A stretch of 64,000 bases of DNA from Arenicola marina. Its lineage: Eukaryota; Annelida; Polychaeta; Arenicolidae. Where the stretch lies: NCBI GenBank assembly GCA_964019135.1, contig OZ025248.1, positions 49,717,670 through 49,781,669 on the forward strand. The letters run 5' to 3'. The position numbers and the translations under genes were made by a program. Below, in pieces: positions 1-12,814 of this stretch (position 1 is its first letter; every line of letters begins with the position of its first letter). Below the pieces are notes generated by a model, which saw only the letters and a list, made by a program, of their open reading frames with translations, was not told the DNA's origin and did not search any database.

Positions 1-710
1 TTGCTTACTTCTGGTGTTATGCTCATGTCGGTCCAATGGAAAATGGAAAGAGGTAATACAATATACAGGGAGATCATCATGCAGCAAGGCCTATAATAAA
101 ACTTCAAAGCCTTTAACTCATGAATGTCGTCTATTTTAAGGAGATTCAATCGCTTAAATAAGGGTTCAGTGTGCGCAATATAATGACTCTTTGTTATGAC
201 ACGTATGGCTTTTTTCTGAATATTTTCCAATCGATCACTTTGGTGGCCCCAGGCTATGTACAGTATTGCAAGTGAGATAAAATGGAGAATATGTTGAGGA
301 AGGGTATATTTTAGATGCTGCATAACTCCAACTACCTTGGATATTTTGAAAGCAATTTTATAACCGTGACTGGACCATTTCAGATGTTTATGTAGGGTCA
401 ATCCGAGAAAATCAAAGTCATCAACGCATTCTAGCTTGGTATTTTCAATATAAAGTTCCGGTACGAGCTTTTGTGGCATATAAAATAACATAAATTTGTT
501 TTTTTTAACGTTAAGAGATAGTTGGTTAAGTTTAAGCCAATTGCTTACCAGAGGAAGTTCATGGTTTAATACTTCACTACTTATATTACTTTTCGGCGCT
601 AATGTACTAATTGTGCTAGAAAGGGTTGTATCGTCTGCCTAAATAATTGCACTACATATTGAACTCGCTCTAGATATATCGTTTATATATATTATAAACA
701 GAAGAGGGCC
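1..710 (-). mobile_element. Non-LTR retrotransposon (LINE) reverse-transcriptase fragment, broken
   Basis: On the minus strand a reading frame of about 235 codons runs from 710 down to the left edge. It carries landmarks of the second half of a LINE reverse transcriptase in order: GPLLFIIYIND (710 to about 675), then ADDTTL of the catalytic Y/F-A-D-D box (about 638-621), the WLKLNQLSLNVKK block, the FLGLTL block and a basic tail. The codon that should be the aromatic residue before ADD is a TAG stop (639-641), so the copy cannot make an active enzyme. Similarity stops abruptly at about 711, which fits a truncated or rearranged copy. The spacing resembles CR1/L2/Jockey-type elements; the exact clade is an inference. 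The 3' part continues beyond position 1. Confidence 0.8.
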
Positions 711-1168
711 AAGTTAGGGATAATATAACCGTAATTATGTAAATATTCATAAGTATAACTATAACTAATATATAACACTATTGTAATATATCGTTGATTA
801 TTGAACATATTTGCATTTCATTGTCATGTATTTCATTGTCAACTACTGAATAGAACTCGAACAACGACGACCCTGCTGTAAGTGTTCATAAAGACCCATC
901 AGCGCGCCCGTACACTGAACAGACTCTACTGCATATGTGGGACATCGACTCGAGCCACTGCGCTTTGCGTAGACACAGTTTTTTGTTATTGGCTCACAAT
1001 AGACTTCGACCGCAATATGAACTCTCAAGCTCTCTGGTACGATGTAGGCCTATATGTTGGATACGTGTTTGCAGATACAAACTTGAAGCCCACTACCGAA
1101 AGTCGAAAAACTAGCAAAGATGTCGGCAGTCTCGCATCCAAAGCTGTCTGACAGATCGTTGTCACGGA
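711..1168. other. Short unique AT-rich spacer
   Basis: Between the LINE fragment and the first satellite there is no recognisable gene. The left part (720-840) is AT-rich with degenerate TATAA runs; the right part (840-1168) is mixed sequence with only short incidental frames on either strand. I see no promoter, RNA gene or repeat here. Confidence 0.5.
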
Positions 1169-4100
1169 GAAGCGGTAAGTGCCATTGAGGTCACGTGGTG
1201 CTACCATTGGTGGCATATATGGCGGGTTCCCCAGCTCGCCAGGGATGTCGGTATAGGAAGGCAAGCGGTAAGTGCCATTGAGGTCACGTGGTGCTACCAT
1301 TGGTGGCATATGGCAGGTTCCCCAGCTCGCCAGGGATGTCGGTATAGGAAGGCAAGCGATAAGTGTTACTGAGGTCACGTGGTGCTACCATTGGTGGCAT
1401 ATGGCAGGTTCCCCAGCTCGCCAGGGATGTCGGTATAGGAAGGCAAGCGGTAAGTGTTACTGAAGCCACGTGGTGCTACCATTGGTGGCATATGGCAGGT
1501 TCCCCAGCTCGCCGGGGATGTCGGTATAGGAAGGCAAGCGGTAAGTGTTACTGAGGTCACGTGGTGCTACCATTGGTGGCATATGGCAGGTTCCCCAGCT
1601 CGCCGGGGATGTCGGTATAGGAAGGCAAGCGATAAGTGTTACTGAAGCCACGTGGTGCTACCATTGGTGGCATATGGCAGGTTCCCCAGCTCGCCGGGGA
1701 TGTCGGTATAGGAAGGCAAGCGATAAGTGTTACTGAAGCCACGTGGTGCTACCATTGGTGGCATATGGCAGGTTCCCCAGCTCGCCGGGGATGTCGGTAT
1801 AGGAAGGCAAGCGGTAAGTGTTACTGAAGCCACGTGGTGCTACCATTGGTGGCATATGGCAGGTTCCCCAGCTCGCCGGGGATGTCGGTATAGGAAGGCA
1901 AGCGGTAAGTGTTACTGAGGTCACGTGGTGCTACCATTGGTGGCATATGGCAGGTTCCCCAGCTCGCCGGGGATGTCGGTATAGGAAGGCAAGCGATAAG
2001 TGTTACTGAAGCCACGTGGTGCTACCATTGGTGGCATATGGCAGGTTCCCCAGCTCGCCGGGGATGTCGGTATAGGAAGGCAAGCGGTAAGTGTTACTGA
2101 GGTCACGTGGTGCTACCATTGGTGGCATATGGCAGGTTCCCCAGCTCGCCAGGGATGTCGGTATAGGAAGGCAAGCGGTAAGTGTTACTGAGGTCACGTG
2201 GTGCTACCATTGGTGGCATATGGCAGGTTCCCCAGCTCGCCGGGGATGTCGGTATAGGAAGGCAAGCGATAAGTGTTACTGAAGCCACGTGGTGCTACCA
2301 TTGGTGGCATATGGTAGGTTCCCCAGCTCGCCAGGGATGTCGGTATAGGAAGGCAAGCGGTAAGTGCCATTGAGGTCACGTGGTGCTACCATTGGTGGCA
2401 TATGGCGGGTTCTCCAGCTCGCCAGGGATGTCGGTATAGGAAGGCAAGCGGTAAGTGTTACTGAAGCCACGTGGTGCTACCATTGGTGGCATATGGCAGG
2501 TTCCCCAGCTCGCCAGGGATGTCGGTATAGGAAGGCAAGCGGTAAGTGTTACTGAAGCCACGTGGTGCTACCATTGGTGGCATATGGCGGGTTCCCCAGC
2601 TCGCCAGGGATGTCGGTATAGGAAGGCAAGCGGTAAGTGTTACTGAAGCCACGTGGTGCTACCATTGGTGGCATATGGCAGGTTCCCCAGCTCGCCAGGG
2701 ATGTCGGTATAGGAAGGCAAGCGGTAAGTGTTACTGAAGCCACGTGGTGCTACCATTGGTGGCATATGGCGGGTTCCCCAGCTCGCCAGGGATGTCGGTA
2801 TAGGAAGGCAAGCGGTAAGTGTTACTGAAGCCACGTGGTGCTACCATTGGTGGCATATGGCAGGTTCCCCAGCTCGCCAGGGATGTCGGTATAGGAAGGC
2901 AAGCGGTAAGTGGTACTGAAGCCACGTGGTGCTACCATTGGTGGCATATGGCAGGTTCCCCAGCTCGCCAGGGATGTCGGTATAGGAAGGCAAGCGGTAA
3001 GTGTTACTGAAGCCACGTGGTGCTACCATTGGTGGCATATGGCGGGTTCCCCAGCTCGCCAGGGATGTCGGTATAGGAAGGCAAGCGGTAAGTGTTACTG
3101 AAGCCACGTGGTGCTACCATTGGTGGCATATGGCAGGTTCCCCAGCTCGCCAGGGATGTCGGTATAGGAAGGCAAGCGGTAAGTGTTACTGAAGCCACGT
3201 GGTGCTACCATTGGTGGCATATGGCAGGTTCCCCAGCTCGCCAGGGATGTCGGTATAGGAAGGCAAGCGGTAAGTGTTACTGAAGCCACGTGGTGCTACC
3301 ATTGGTGGCATATGGCAGGTTCCCCAGCTCGCCAGGGATGTCGGTATAGGAAGGCAAGCGGTAAGTGTTACTGAAGCCACGTGGTGCTACCATTGATGGC
3401 ATATGGCAGGTTCCCCAGCTCGCCAGGGATGTCGGTATAGGAAGGCAAGCGGTAAGTGTTACTGAAGCCACGTGGTGCTACCATTGGTGGCATATGGCAG
3501 GTTCCCCAGCTCGCCAGGGATGTCGGTATAGGAAGGCAAGCGGTAAGTGTTACTGAAGCCACGTGGTGCTACCATTGGTGGCATATGGCGGGTTCCCCAG
3601 CTCGCCAGGGATGTCGGTATAGGAAGGCAAGCGGTAAGTGTTACTGAAGCCACGTGGTGCTACCATTGGTGGCATATGGCGGGTTCCCCAGCTCGCCAGG
3701 GATGTCGGTATAGGAAGGCAAGCGGTAAGTGTTACTGAAGCCACGTGGTGCTACCATTGATGGCATATGGCGGGTTCCCCAGCTCGCCAGGGATGTCGGT
3801 ATAGGAAGGCAAGCGGTAAGTGTTACTGAAGCCACGTGGTGCTACCATTGATGGCATATGGCGGGTTCCCCAGCTCGCCAGGGATGTCGGTATAGGAAGG
3901 CAAGCGGTAAGTGTTACTGAAGCCACGTGGTGCTACCATTGATGGCATATGGCGGGTTCCCCAGCTCGCCAGGGATGTCGGTATAGGAAGGCAAGCGGTA
4001 AGTGTTACTGAAGCCACGTGGTGCTACCATTGGTGGCATATGGCAGGTTCCCCAGCTCGCCAGGGATGTCGGTATAGGAAGGCAAGCGGTAAGTGTTACT

Positions 4101-7100
4101 GAAGCCACGTGGTGCTACCATTGGTGGCATATGGCAGGTTCCCCAGCTCGCCAGGGATGTCGGTATAGGAAGGCAAGCGGTAAGTGTTACTGAAGCCACG
4201 TGGTGCTACCATTGGTGGCATATGGCAGGTTCCCCAGCTCGCCAGGGATGTCGGTATAGGAAGGCAAGCGGTAAGTGTTACTGAAGCCACGTGGTGCTAC
4301 CATTGGTGGCATATGGCAGGTTCCCCAGCTCGGCAGGGATGTCGGTATAGGAAGGCAAGCGGTAAGTGTTACTGAAGCCACGTGGTGCTACCATTGATGG
4401 CATATGGCGGGTTCCCCAGCTCGCCAGGGATGTCGGTATAGGAAGGCAAGCGGTAAGTGTTACTGAAGCCACGTGGTGCTACCATTGGTGGCATATGGCA
4501 GGTTCCCCAGCTCGCCAGGGATGTCGGTATAGGAAGGCAAGCGGTAAGTGTTACTGAAGCCACGTGGTGCTACCATTGGTGGCATATGGCAGGTTCCCCA
4601 GCTCGCCAGGGATGTCGGTATAGGAAGGCAAGCGGTAAGTGTTACTGAAGCCACGTGGTGCTACCATTGGTGGCATATGGCAGGTTCCCCAGCTCGCCAG
4701 GGATGTCGGTATAGGAAGGCAAGCGGTAAGTGTTACTGAAGCCACGTGGTGCTACCATTGGTGGCATATGGCAGGTTCCCCAGCTCGCCAGGGATGTCGG
4801 TATAGGAAGGCAAGCGGTAAGTGTTACTGAAGCCACGTGGTGCTACCATTGGTGGCATATGGCAGGTTCCCCAGCTCGCCAGGGATGTCGGTATAGGAAG
4901 GCAAGCGGTAAGTGTTACTGAAGCCACGTGGTGCTACCATTGGTGGCATATGGCAGGTTCCCCAGCTCGCCAGGGATGTCGGTATAGGAAGGCAAGCGGT
5001 AAGTGTTACTGAAGCCACGTGGTGCTACCATTGATGGCATATGGCAGGTTCCCCAGCTCGCCAGGGATGTCGGTATAGGAAGGCAAGCGGTAAGTGTTAC
5101 TGAAGCCACGTGGTGCTACCATTGGTGGCATATGGCAGGTTCCCCAGCTCGCCAGGGATGTCGGTATAGGAAGGCAAGCGGTAAGTGTTACTGAAGCCAC
5201 GTGGTGCTACCATTGGTGGCATATGGCGGGTTCCCCAGCTCGCCAGGGATGTCGGTATAGGAAGGCAAGCGGTAAGTGTTACTGAAGCCACGTGGTGCTA
5301 CCATTGGTGGCATATGGCGGGTTCCCCAGCTCGCCAGGGATGTCGGTATAGGAAGGCAAGCGGTAAGTGTTACTGAAGCCACGTGGTGCTACCATTGATG
5401 GCATATGGCGGGTTCCCCAGCTCGCCAGGGATGTCGGTATAGGAAGGCAAGCGGTAAGTGTTACTGAAGCCACGTGGTGCTACCATTGATGGCATATGGC
5501 GGGTTCCCCAGCTCGCCAGGGATGTCGGTATAGGAAGGCAAGCGGTAAGTGTTACTGAAGCCACGTGGTGCTACCATTGATGGCATATGGCGGGTTCCCC
5601 AGCTCGCCAGGGATGTCGGTATAGGAAGGCAAGCGGTAAGTGTTACTGAAGCCACGTGGTGCTACCATTGGTGGCATATGGCAGGTTCCCCAGCTCGCCA
5701 GGGATGTCGGTATAGGAAGGCAAGCGGTAAGTGTTACTGAAGCCACGTGGTGCTACCATTGGTGGCATATGGCAGGTTCCCCAGCTCGCCAGGGATGTCG
5801 GTATAGGAAGGCAAGCGGTAAGTGTTACTGAAGCCACGTGGTGCTACCATTGGTGGCATATGGCAGGTTCCCCAGCTCGCCAGGGATGTCGGTATAGGAA
5901 GGCAAGCGGTAAGTGTTACTGAAGCCACGTGGTGCTACCATTGGTGGCATATGGCAGGTTCCCCAGCTCGCCAGGGATGTCGGTATAGGAAGGCAAGCGG
6001 TAAGTGTTACTGAAGCCACGTGGTGCTACCATTGATGGCATATGGCGGGTTCCCCAGCTCGCCAGGGATGTCGGTATAGGAAGGCAAGCGGTAAGTGTTA
6101 CTGAAGCCACGTGGTGCTACCATTGGTGGCATATGGCAGGTTCCCCAGCTTGCCAGGGATGTCGGTATAGGAAGGCAAGCGGTAAGTGTTACTGAAGCCA
6201 CGTGGTGCTACCATTGGTGGCATATGGCGGGTTCCCCAGCTCGCCAGGGATGTCGGTATAGGAAGGCAAGCGGTAAGTGTTACTGAAGCCACGTGGTGCT
6301 ACCATTGGTGGCATATGGCAGGTTCCCCAGCTCGCCAGGGATGTCGGTATAGGAAGGCAAGCGGTAAGTGTTACTGAAGCCACGTGGTGCTACCATTGGT
6401 GGCATATGGCAGGTTCCCCAGCTCGCCAGGGATGTCGGTATAGGAAGGCAAGCGGTAAGTGTTACTGAAGCCACGTGGTGCTACCATTGGTGGCATATGG
6501 CAGGTTCCCCAGCTCGCCAGGGATGTCGGTATAGGAAGGCAAGCGGTAAGTGTTACTGAAGCCACGTGGTGCTACCATTGGTGGCATATGGCAGGTTCCC
6601 CAGCTCGCCAGGGATGTCGGTATAGGAAGGCAAGCGGTAAGTGTTACTGAAGCCACGTGGTGCTACCATTGGTGGCATATGGCAGGTTCCCCAGCTCGCC
6701 AGGGATGTCGGTATAGGAAGGCAAGCGGTAAGTGTTACTGAAGCCACGTGGTGCTACCATTGGTGGCATATGGCAGGTTCCCCAGCTCGCCAGGGATGTC
6801 GGTATAGGAAGGCAAGCGGTAAGTGTTACTGAAGCCACGTGGTGCTACCATTGGTGGCATATGGCGGGTTCCCCAGCTCGCCAGGGATGTCGGTATAGGA
6901 AGGCAAGCGGTAAGTGTTACTGAAGCCACGTGGTGCTACCATTGGTGGCATATGGCAGGTTCCCCAGCTCGCCAGGGATGTCGGTATAGGAAGGCAAGCG
7001 ATAAGTGTTACTGAGGTCACGTGGTGCTACCATTGGTGGCATATGGCAGGTTCCCCAGCTCGCCAGGGATGTCGGTATAGGAAGGCAAGCGGTAAGTGTT

Positions 7101-7443
7101 ACTGAAGCCACGTGGTGCTACCATTGGTGGCATATGGCGGGTTCCCCAGCTCGCCAGGGATGTCGGTATAGGAAGGCAAGCGATAAGTGTTACTGAAGCC
7201 ACGTGGTGCTACCATTGGTGGCATATGGCGGGTTCCCCAGCTCGCCAGGGATGTCGGTATAGGAAGGCAAGCGGTAAGTGTTACTGAAGCCACGTGGTGC
7301 TACCATTGGTGGCATATGGCAGGTTCCCCAGCTCGCCAGGGATGTCGGTATAGGAAGGCAAGCGGTAAGTGTTACTGAAGCCACGTGGTGCTACCATTGG
7401 TGGCATATGGCAGGTTCCCCAGCTCGCCAGGGATGTCGGTATA
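1169..7443. repeat. 91-bp satellite, about 69 copies
   Basis: Head-to-tail array with a strict 91-bp period; the first unit is 93 bp. Each monomer runs from a GCG-GTAAGT segment through CCACGTGG, a CATATG and a CCCCAGCTCGCC segment to GGAAGGCAAGCG. Variable sites recur: GGTAAG/GATAAG, GAAGCCACG/GAGGTCACG, GCAGG/GCGGG, TTGGTGG/TTGATGG and CGCCAGG/CGCCGGG. GAGGTCACG variants cluster at both ends (1.18-2.4 kb and near 7.0 kb) while the centre is homogenised, as expected from unequal exchange. Because 91 is not a multiple of 3, overlapping 61-64-codon frames appear on both strands; these are by-products, not genes. No unique spacers are present, so this is not a CRISPR array. Confidence 0.97.
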
Positions 7444-8572
7444 AAAGATGTGCTGTTACAATATAGACTCCAATTATGGTAGGATGTGTTGCGTCAATAT
7501 TAGGTTTGACTAAAGAAGGATTATTCTGCGGCAATATAGGATTTATAAAGATTCTTCTTTAATATGAGACTTACGGAAATGCCATGAGGCCATATGAAAT
7601 TCATAAAGATGCATTCGCGATGTGTAATTTATGAACATGCTGCTGCAATATGAGATTGATAAGGATTTCAATTCGACATTTATAATGATTTTGCTGCAAT
7701 ATGAGATTTTAGCTAAACTTCACCTTACCCTACTTCACTGTCCCTTGATATGTCTTTGCCTCATTTAGCGTTCGGGGCAAAAAACAGCCACATTCATTTC
7801 ATTTTCCATCATATGTATCCTCAACATATGACCAATATATCCACAAGATATTGGGCTTGATGAACACAGCGCAATACCAGGATATATCGGCCTTTACTAG
7901 ATCTATGTGCAATATAGTCATATAGTGTCAGACGTCAGAGAAACCAGCTTGGGGAGAGAAACTAGATCGTGAAGGTGTTAGACATGTCTTATTCAGATGC
8001 TGACTGTTGTTTTAATGAATGTGTCTATGCACAGTTTATGCCTCAGCCCACGCAATTTTCCCCTCATACCAGTAGATGTTGAGCTGCTGACAACTCTCCC
8101 TGAAATCAAGTTATACATGCAACGACCCCTACTTCCCCAAATGATTCCTATATATTCAAAGCAGCAAACCGGGGTTGCAGATTGGGTCGTGCTTAGCGCA
8201 GTAATGTGTGCATATTCCTTCTCCCCTCCCACGAGCCACTCTGCATCATCCATTAGTTTTGCCATGTCTATGCACAGACAACAGTCGGATATGGTTGCGG
8301 CAGATGTTTTATGGCGTCAAGCGTGAAAGCGTGCTAGTTCTTAATTGGTTTACCTACAAATAATTGCTTAATCTCCACCAAGTGCGCCTGTCCAGACTTC
8401 GCTTCGGTTTACACACAGGCTGGCGATAATGGGGCCTTCTTTCTGGGCTTGCTGAGAACATCGGGTGCGTAAGTTATACGGACTGCGACCATGTTGCATT
8501 GCGATGGACCAAAACATGGTATCGTGTGATAAATCATTACACACACGATTTACAGATTGACGGACATTGCAG
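7444..8572. other. Unique sequence, no gene recognised
   Basis: 7500-7710 holds three or four degenerate copies of a short AT-rich unit around GCTGCAATATGAGATT. 7990-8330 contains opposed frames of 109 (plus) and 90 (minus) codons with no recognisable domain and no clear splice sites. I see nothing else that supports a gene. Confidence 0.45.
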
Positions 8573-9390
8573 CTGACCTACAACTACATCTAGCTACACT
8601 ACATTTACATTTAGCTACACTGCAGCTACATCTAGCTACACTGCAGTTACATTTAGCTACACTGCAGCTACATCTAGCTACACTGCAGTTACATCTAGCT
8701 ACACTGCAGTTACATCTAGCTACACTGTAGTTACACCTGGCTACATTGCAGCTACATTTAGCTACACTGCAGCTTTATCTTGCTACACAACAACTATATC
8801 TAGCTACACTGCAGCGACATCAAGCTACACTACAGTTACATTTAGCTACATGTAGCTACACTACATATACATCTAGCTACACTGTAGCTACATCTGGCAA
8901 TACTACAGTTACATTTAGCTACATGTAGCTACACTACATATACATCTAGCTACGATGCAGCTACATCTAGCTACGATGCAGCTACATCTAGCTACACTAC
9001 AGTAACATTTAGCTTTACTACAGCTACATCCATCTACATGTAGCTACACTACAGGGACACCTACAGCTACATCTAGCTACACAACAGCTACATCTTGCTC
9101 CACTACAGCTACATTGAGCTACCCTGCAGCCACATCTAGCTACACTACAGCTACACTTAGCTACACTTACCTGCACTACAACTGCATCCAGATACACTAA
9201 AGCTATATCTAGCTACACTACAGCCACACTACAACTACATCTGGCTACACTATAGATGTATAAATGCATCAAGCTACAGATGCAACTAGTTACGCTCCAG
9301 CTACATCCAGTGACACTACAGCTACATCTAGCTACGCTACAGCTACGCTACAGCTACATACAGTTACGCTACAGCTAAACCCATTTACAC
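8573..9390. repeat. CTA-type minisatellite (12/24-bp related units)
   Basis: Degenerate tandem array built from AGCTACA(C/T)TGCAG and TACATCTAGC words, giving an approximate 24-bp unit made of two related 12-mers. Copies at 8.58-8.75 kb are the most regular; later ones are diverged and interrupted. It contains many TAGCTA and CTGCAG palindromes. Short frames across it are repeats of SYT/ATL-type residues and are not taken as genes. Confidence 0.9.
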
Positions 9391-11046
9391 TCATCTGCTC
9401 GGCTTATTATCTCTTATCCACTTGTGATGGAGAAAAACTGACGATCGGGAGCAGGGCGGGAGGGGGTTAAACAACTAATGGGGTTTAAATAAAAGGCGTC
9501 ACCAAAATCGGTCTTTCACGCTAAAGTAAAGCAGTTTCAATCGTTCAGTCAGTTCAGTAAAAAGTGCAATACAAAATGAGTATATGCAGCTATATTCCGA
9601 TGTTCGTAAGATATTTGAGAGGATAACCTTGCAATAACTTTTTCTCGCGATAGACATGAACGCAGTCCTGCTCGAAAGGGGTTTATTGTCCGTGTCTCAC
9701 ATTTGCAGAGCCCCCCCGCGGTCGCAAGATTTAACATATCCGCCCTCTAGGGGTATCTATTTCATCAGAAATGTTCGCTCCGTATAGGTATCTTTTTCTT
9801 CGCAAATGTCTGCTCCCTGAGGCATCAAGGGGTACCGCCCCCCCACCAGCTTCCTATAACAGTGCCCCCCCCCCCCCCCGCTTTCAGTTGTGCTCAACTC
9901 CTGGCTGGAAATGTCACTTAAACGCTGCTTAAATGCGATAAGAAACATTTGTTACCTTATTATGCTCTTGTTACTTTGCAGGCTTTCTTTTAATATTTTA
10001 ACAATTGTCTACGAGTTTCTAGCTAGTTAATCTAAAATTGTAGACATCGTGTTTGTGACACATAGTCCCAAAACGGTTAGGTCTACACCTACTAGCCAAA
10101 ACACGAAATATGTCTCAGAAACCTTGTGGCATTTCTCTATTTGGAGTATTTTTAATCTTTCCGCCACGTGGCGAGACTTCCGAGCCATACAACTGCATTG
10201 TTAGAAAGCAATGTTGTGAAACAGATCCAGACTGACGGTATCTGGCATATTACCCCAGTAATTGCTTCCTTGTATTCTGCAAGTGCAGCACTTTATCAGA
10301 CTGTTTTACATGTATATCGAACAGACAGCTAGCTAGAATGGCGGAATGGTGCAAGAATAATTAAGGATGTCACCTAATATATGGTTTCAATGAATATATA
10401 TCGACCGACATAAAGTATGAACTATCTTAAAATAAGAATAGCCAAAAAGGACCTTACTCCCACTATTTAGCTTAGTACAAACCATTATCGCAGACAAATT
10501 AAACATGAAATCAGTGTACATCTATTTATCAAAGCATGTCAACCAATATCGGTTACAAATTGTCTACTCAAGACTAATAACCGGAAGCAGTATAGGCTGA
10601 CCTGTCTTTGATTTTCTCTTTGCTTCCTGAAGTCCGGCGGTTCTTGTCTCACGAAACGTTCCTTTCTGTGTGTGACAAATCTCTCACTTCAATGGGTCCC
10701 CGTTTGAAGGCGCTCCGACAGTCACTGATGGCGACAGGATATATGGGTCTCTTGGTCCGGGTGGTCGTGGTTAGCGACGCTATATTGCTGAACTCCTTGG
10801 AAAGGGGCGTGGGGATGGCTGGAGGGGGAGGAGGGGGGTGGGTGAGGACTATACTGCCTAACAACTGTGCTGTGGATAGGTACCATATCACCCCTCACCT
10901 ACGCCAGGCCTATCCCCTTCATTCCTGCAAGCCTTCCCATAGGTACGCCAGCTACCCGTCCCACCCCTTGGTGGCCCATTAACGCCGCACGGAGGGAAAG
11001 GATCAAAGCCAGGACGCCGTGACTCGGGCGGCTCCCATTGGTCGGA
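9391..11046. other. Unique sequence with small duplications, no gene recognised
   Basis: 9747-9825 contains two diverged copies of a roughly 39-bp segment (GGTATCT...TTCGC...AAATGT...CTCC). A C homopolymer lies at about 9867-9890. 10608-10982 has a 124-codon frame interrupted by a low-complexity glycine run, without domain resemblance or conserved splice context. No RNA gene or mobile element is recognised. Confidence 0.4.
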
Positions 11047-11150
11047 GTGGCTACGCTTCGGCGTTTTTGTAATTGACACCCGGTTGGCCCTTCCGGTTCC
11101 TCATAATTTTACATATTTTAATTAATCATGAACACTGATGAATATTCAGT
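11047..11150 (+). repeat. Left copy of an imperfect inverted repeat
   Basis: The segment containing GCGTTTTTGTAATTGACACC, then CGGTTGGCCCTTCCGGTTCC, and further in TGAATATTCA, recurs in reverse complement at 12815-12912. Both copies point inward, enclosing about 1.7 kb. They may be terminal inverted repeats of a DNA transposon relic or two oppositely inserted copies of one short element. Confidence 0.65.
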
Positions 11151-11930
11151 ACGTCTCCGCAGGCAGGTACGGCCAACTTCTCTCCACCGGAAACTGTCAG
11201 TGACAGCGGTTAAACTGGCCACTTCGACGGAATCTTCACCCTGTCCGGAATTATCTGACCAGCAACAGCAAAACCGAAGGGGAAAGTGATACAGACAGTG
11301 AAGCTGAAGGTGTCAACAAGGTTAATGTGCTTTTAGAGACCATAACAGGGGCGAAGGGGAGACTGACAAAGCGAGACAGCCAGGCGGGCAGCGGAGTTGG
11401 CTGTGAATCACAGCAACGAGACAACAGTACCGAGAGCTGGGCCTGGGCTCGAGCCAGGACTGGCTTGCAAGCGACACTTCATTGCTTCCATTCTTCAATT
11501 AATTTGTTTTTCGACTTTTCGACCCTCGATCAAACTGGCCCAAAAGCAGGTTACCCAGCTGAAGTTGTTAGTAGTATGCATTGGCTTAGTCAACAACATT
11601 CACAATGTGACATCGCTCTACATGCAGTCACAGTAGGGGGGTGGGGGGCACAATAGTAAATCAGTGTAGGGTGTGGTGATGGGCCGTCATAATTTTGTTG
11701 ATCAGCGATATATCAATATGTGCATTAATTAGGCCGGTCTTATTCAAGAAAGAAGGGGTAAATACCAGTTTTTGAACACAATATAACAAAGAATAAACAA
11801 TGTTTATTTAGCAACTAAAATGTTATCTTATCGTAATTCACCCAAATTATATGCATCAATTAATTTAATAATAATCTTGAGAACAATTTAAATTAGATCT
11901 ATAGGGGTCTGGAAGGGGGCGTCCAGTGTC
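11151..11930. other. Interior of the inverted-repeat interval, no gene recognised
   Basis: Contains a 109-codon plus-strand frame (11327-11656) without a recognisable domain, and AT-rich sequence to 11930. No transposase motif is visible, so if this is a transposon it is non-autonomous or degraded. Confidence 0.35.
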
Positions 11931-11934
11931 CAGT

Positions 11935-12060
11935 CTTGATTTTTCAAAATTCGCATTGTCAAATGTCGATTCTTCAAAATTCGCAGTGTCAAATGTCGAT
12001 TTTTTAAAATTTGCACTGTCAAATGTCGATTTTTCAAAATTTGCAGTGTTAAATGTCAAA
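11935..12060. repeat. 30-bp minisatellite, about 4 copies
   Basis: Tandem units of about 30 bp around TTCAAAATTYGCAGTGTC followed by AAATGTCGAT. Since 30 is a multiple of 3, the minus strand translates as a 10-residue repeat (like FDTANFEKST). The block is too short and isolated to be called a gene. Confidence 0.8.
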
Positions 12061-12529
12061 AGCGTCGCTTTTTTCAGTGTCGTTTTTTTCTAAAATGCCA
12101 CTATCCGTGTGAATGTTTTCTTTTCAAATCCTCGGTGTCGGAATTTGGGGGTCTGTCGAATGTCGATTTTTTAAATATGCCTGTGTTGCATGTCGCCATT
12201 TACCCGTTCCAGACCCCTGGCTATATATGCAGCAACGAGTGGACTTTTGCAACCATCTTAGACCATGTCCAGCCACGTACATGCCCATCCCCTTATGGTT
12301 CAGTCATCTAGCGACTAACGTAAACATATCAGTCACACGCTAGCTATATCTAGCGAATGCCGGACAAAAAACGGGGGGGGGGGGGTTCAGTTGCTATGAA
12401 ATAACAGGCACAATTTTAGCGGATAGTCAGCTCTTTCCAGGAATCTGCTACTCGCCGATATCTTGACTGTATCACCTGCCTTCACTTTCAAGTGACGTAT
12501 CTTAGTTTCATCTTGTCAATCATTTGGTT

Positions 12530-12754
12530 TGTAACTTTTTTTTTCATCGACAAAAACGTTTTTTTGGCACCTGAATTTTCGAGATAAAACTAAGTTCTTT
12601 AAACCGCAGTAAAACGTTTTGAATTACGAGCCTATTAAGAATTGCACCTAAAACGTATTTATATGGTAATAAAAACGTTATGGTTTATTATAACCACATA
12701 AGAACCCCCAAAAAACTTCTAAAAAGGTTCTAAAAACGTTATGTGTTAGCTGGG
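12530..12754 (+). mobile_element. Minisatellite-bearing element ending in GTGTTAGCTGGG
   Basis: AT-rich stretch with five or more AAAACGTT words (palindromic AACGTT core), terminating at ATGTGTTAGCTGGG (12741-12754). The same terminal word, GTGYTAGCTGGG or a one-base variant, also closes elements at 13991-14002 and 39237-39250 and, reversed, opens one at 24398. This suggests a non-autonomous mobile family with variable internal tandem repeats, possibly Helitron-like. The family assignment is inference. Confidence 0.5.
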
Positions 12755-12814
12755 AAAGACCTGGTGATGCATATTTCCGAAAACAACGCGTCGAAACGTT
12801 TACGTTTACTGTTT

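Noticed and set aside
1169..7443. Dozens of 61-64-codon frames and a possible CRISPR-like repeat pattern
   Set aside because: Units are contiguous with no unique spacers, and frames recur every 91 bp on both strands.
7993..8326. Opposed 109- and 90-codon frames as a gene
   Set aside because: No domain, splice structure or codon bias supports either strand.
10608..10982. 124-codon plus-strand frame
   Set aside because: Contains a low-complexity glycine run and nothing recognisable; an antisense frame of similar length overlaps.
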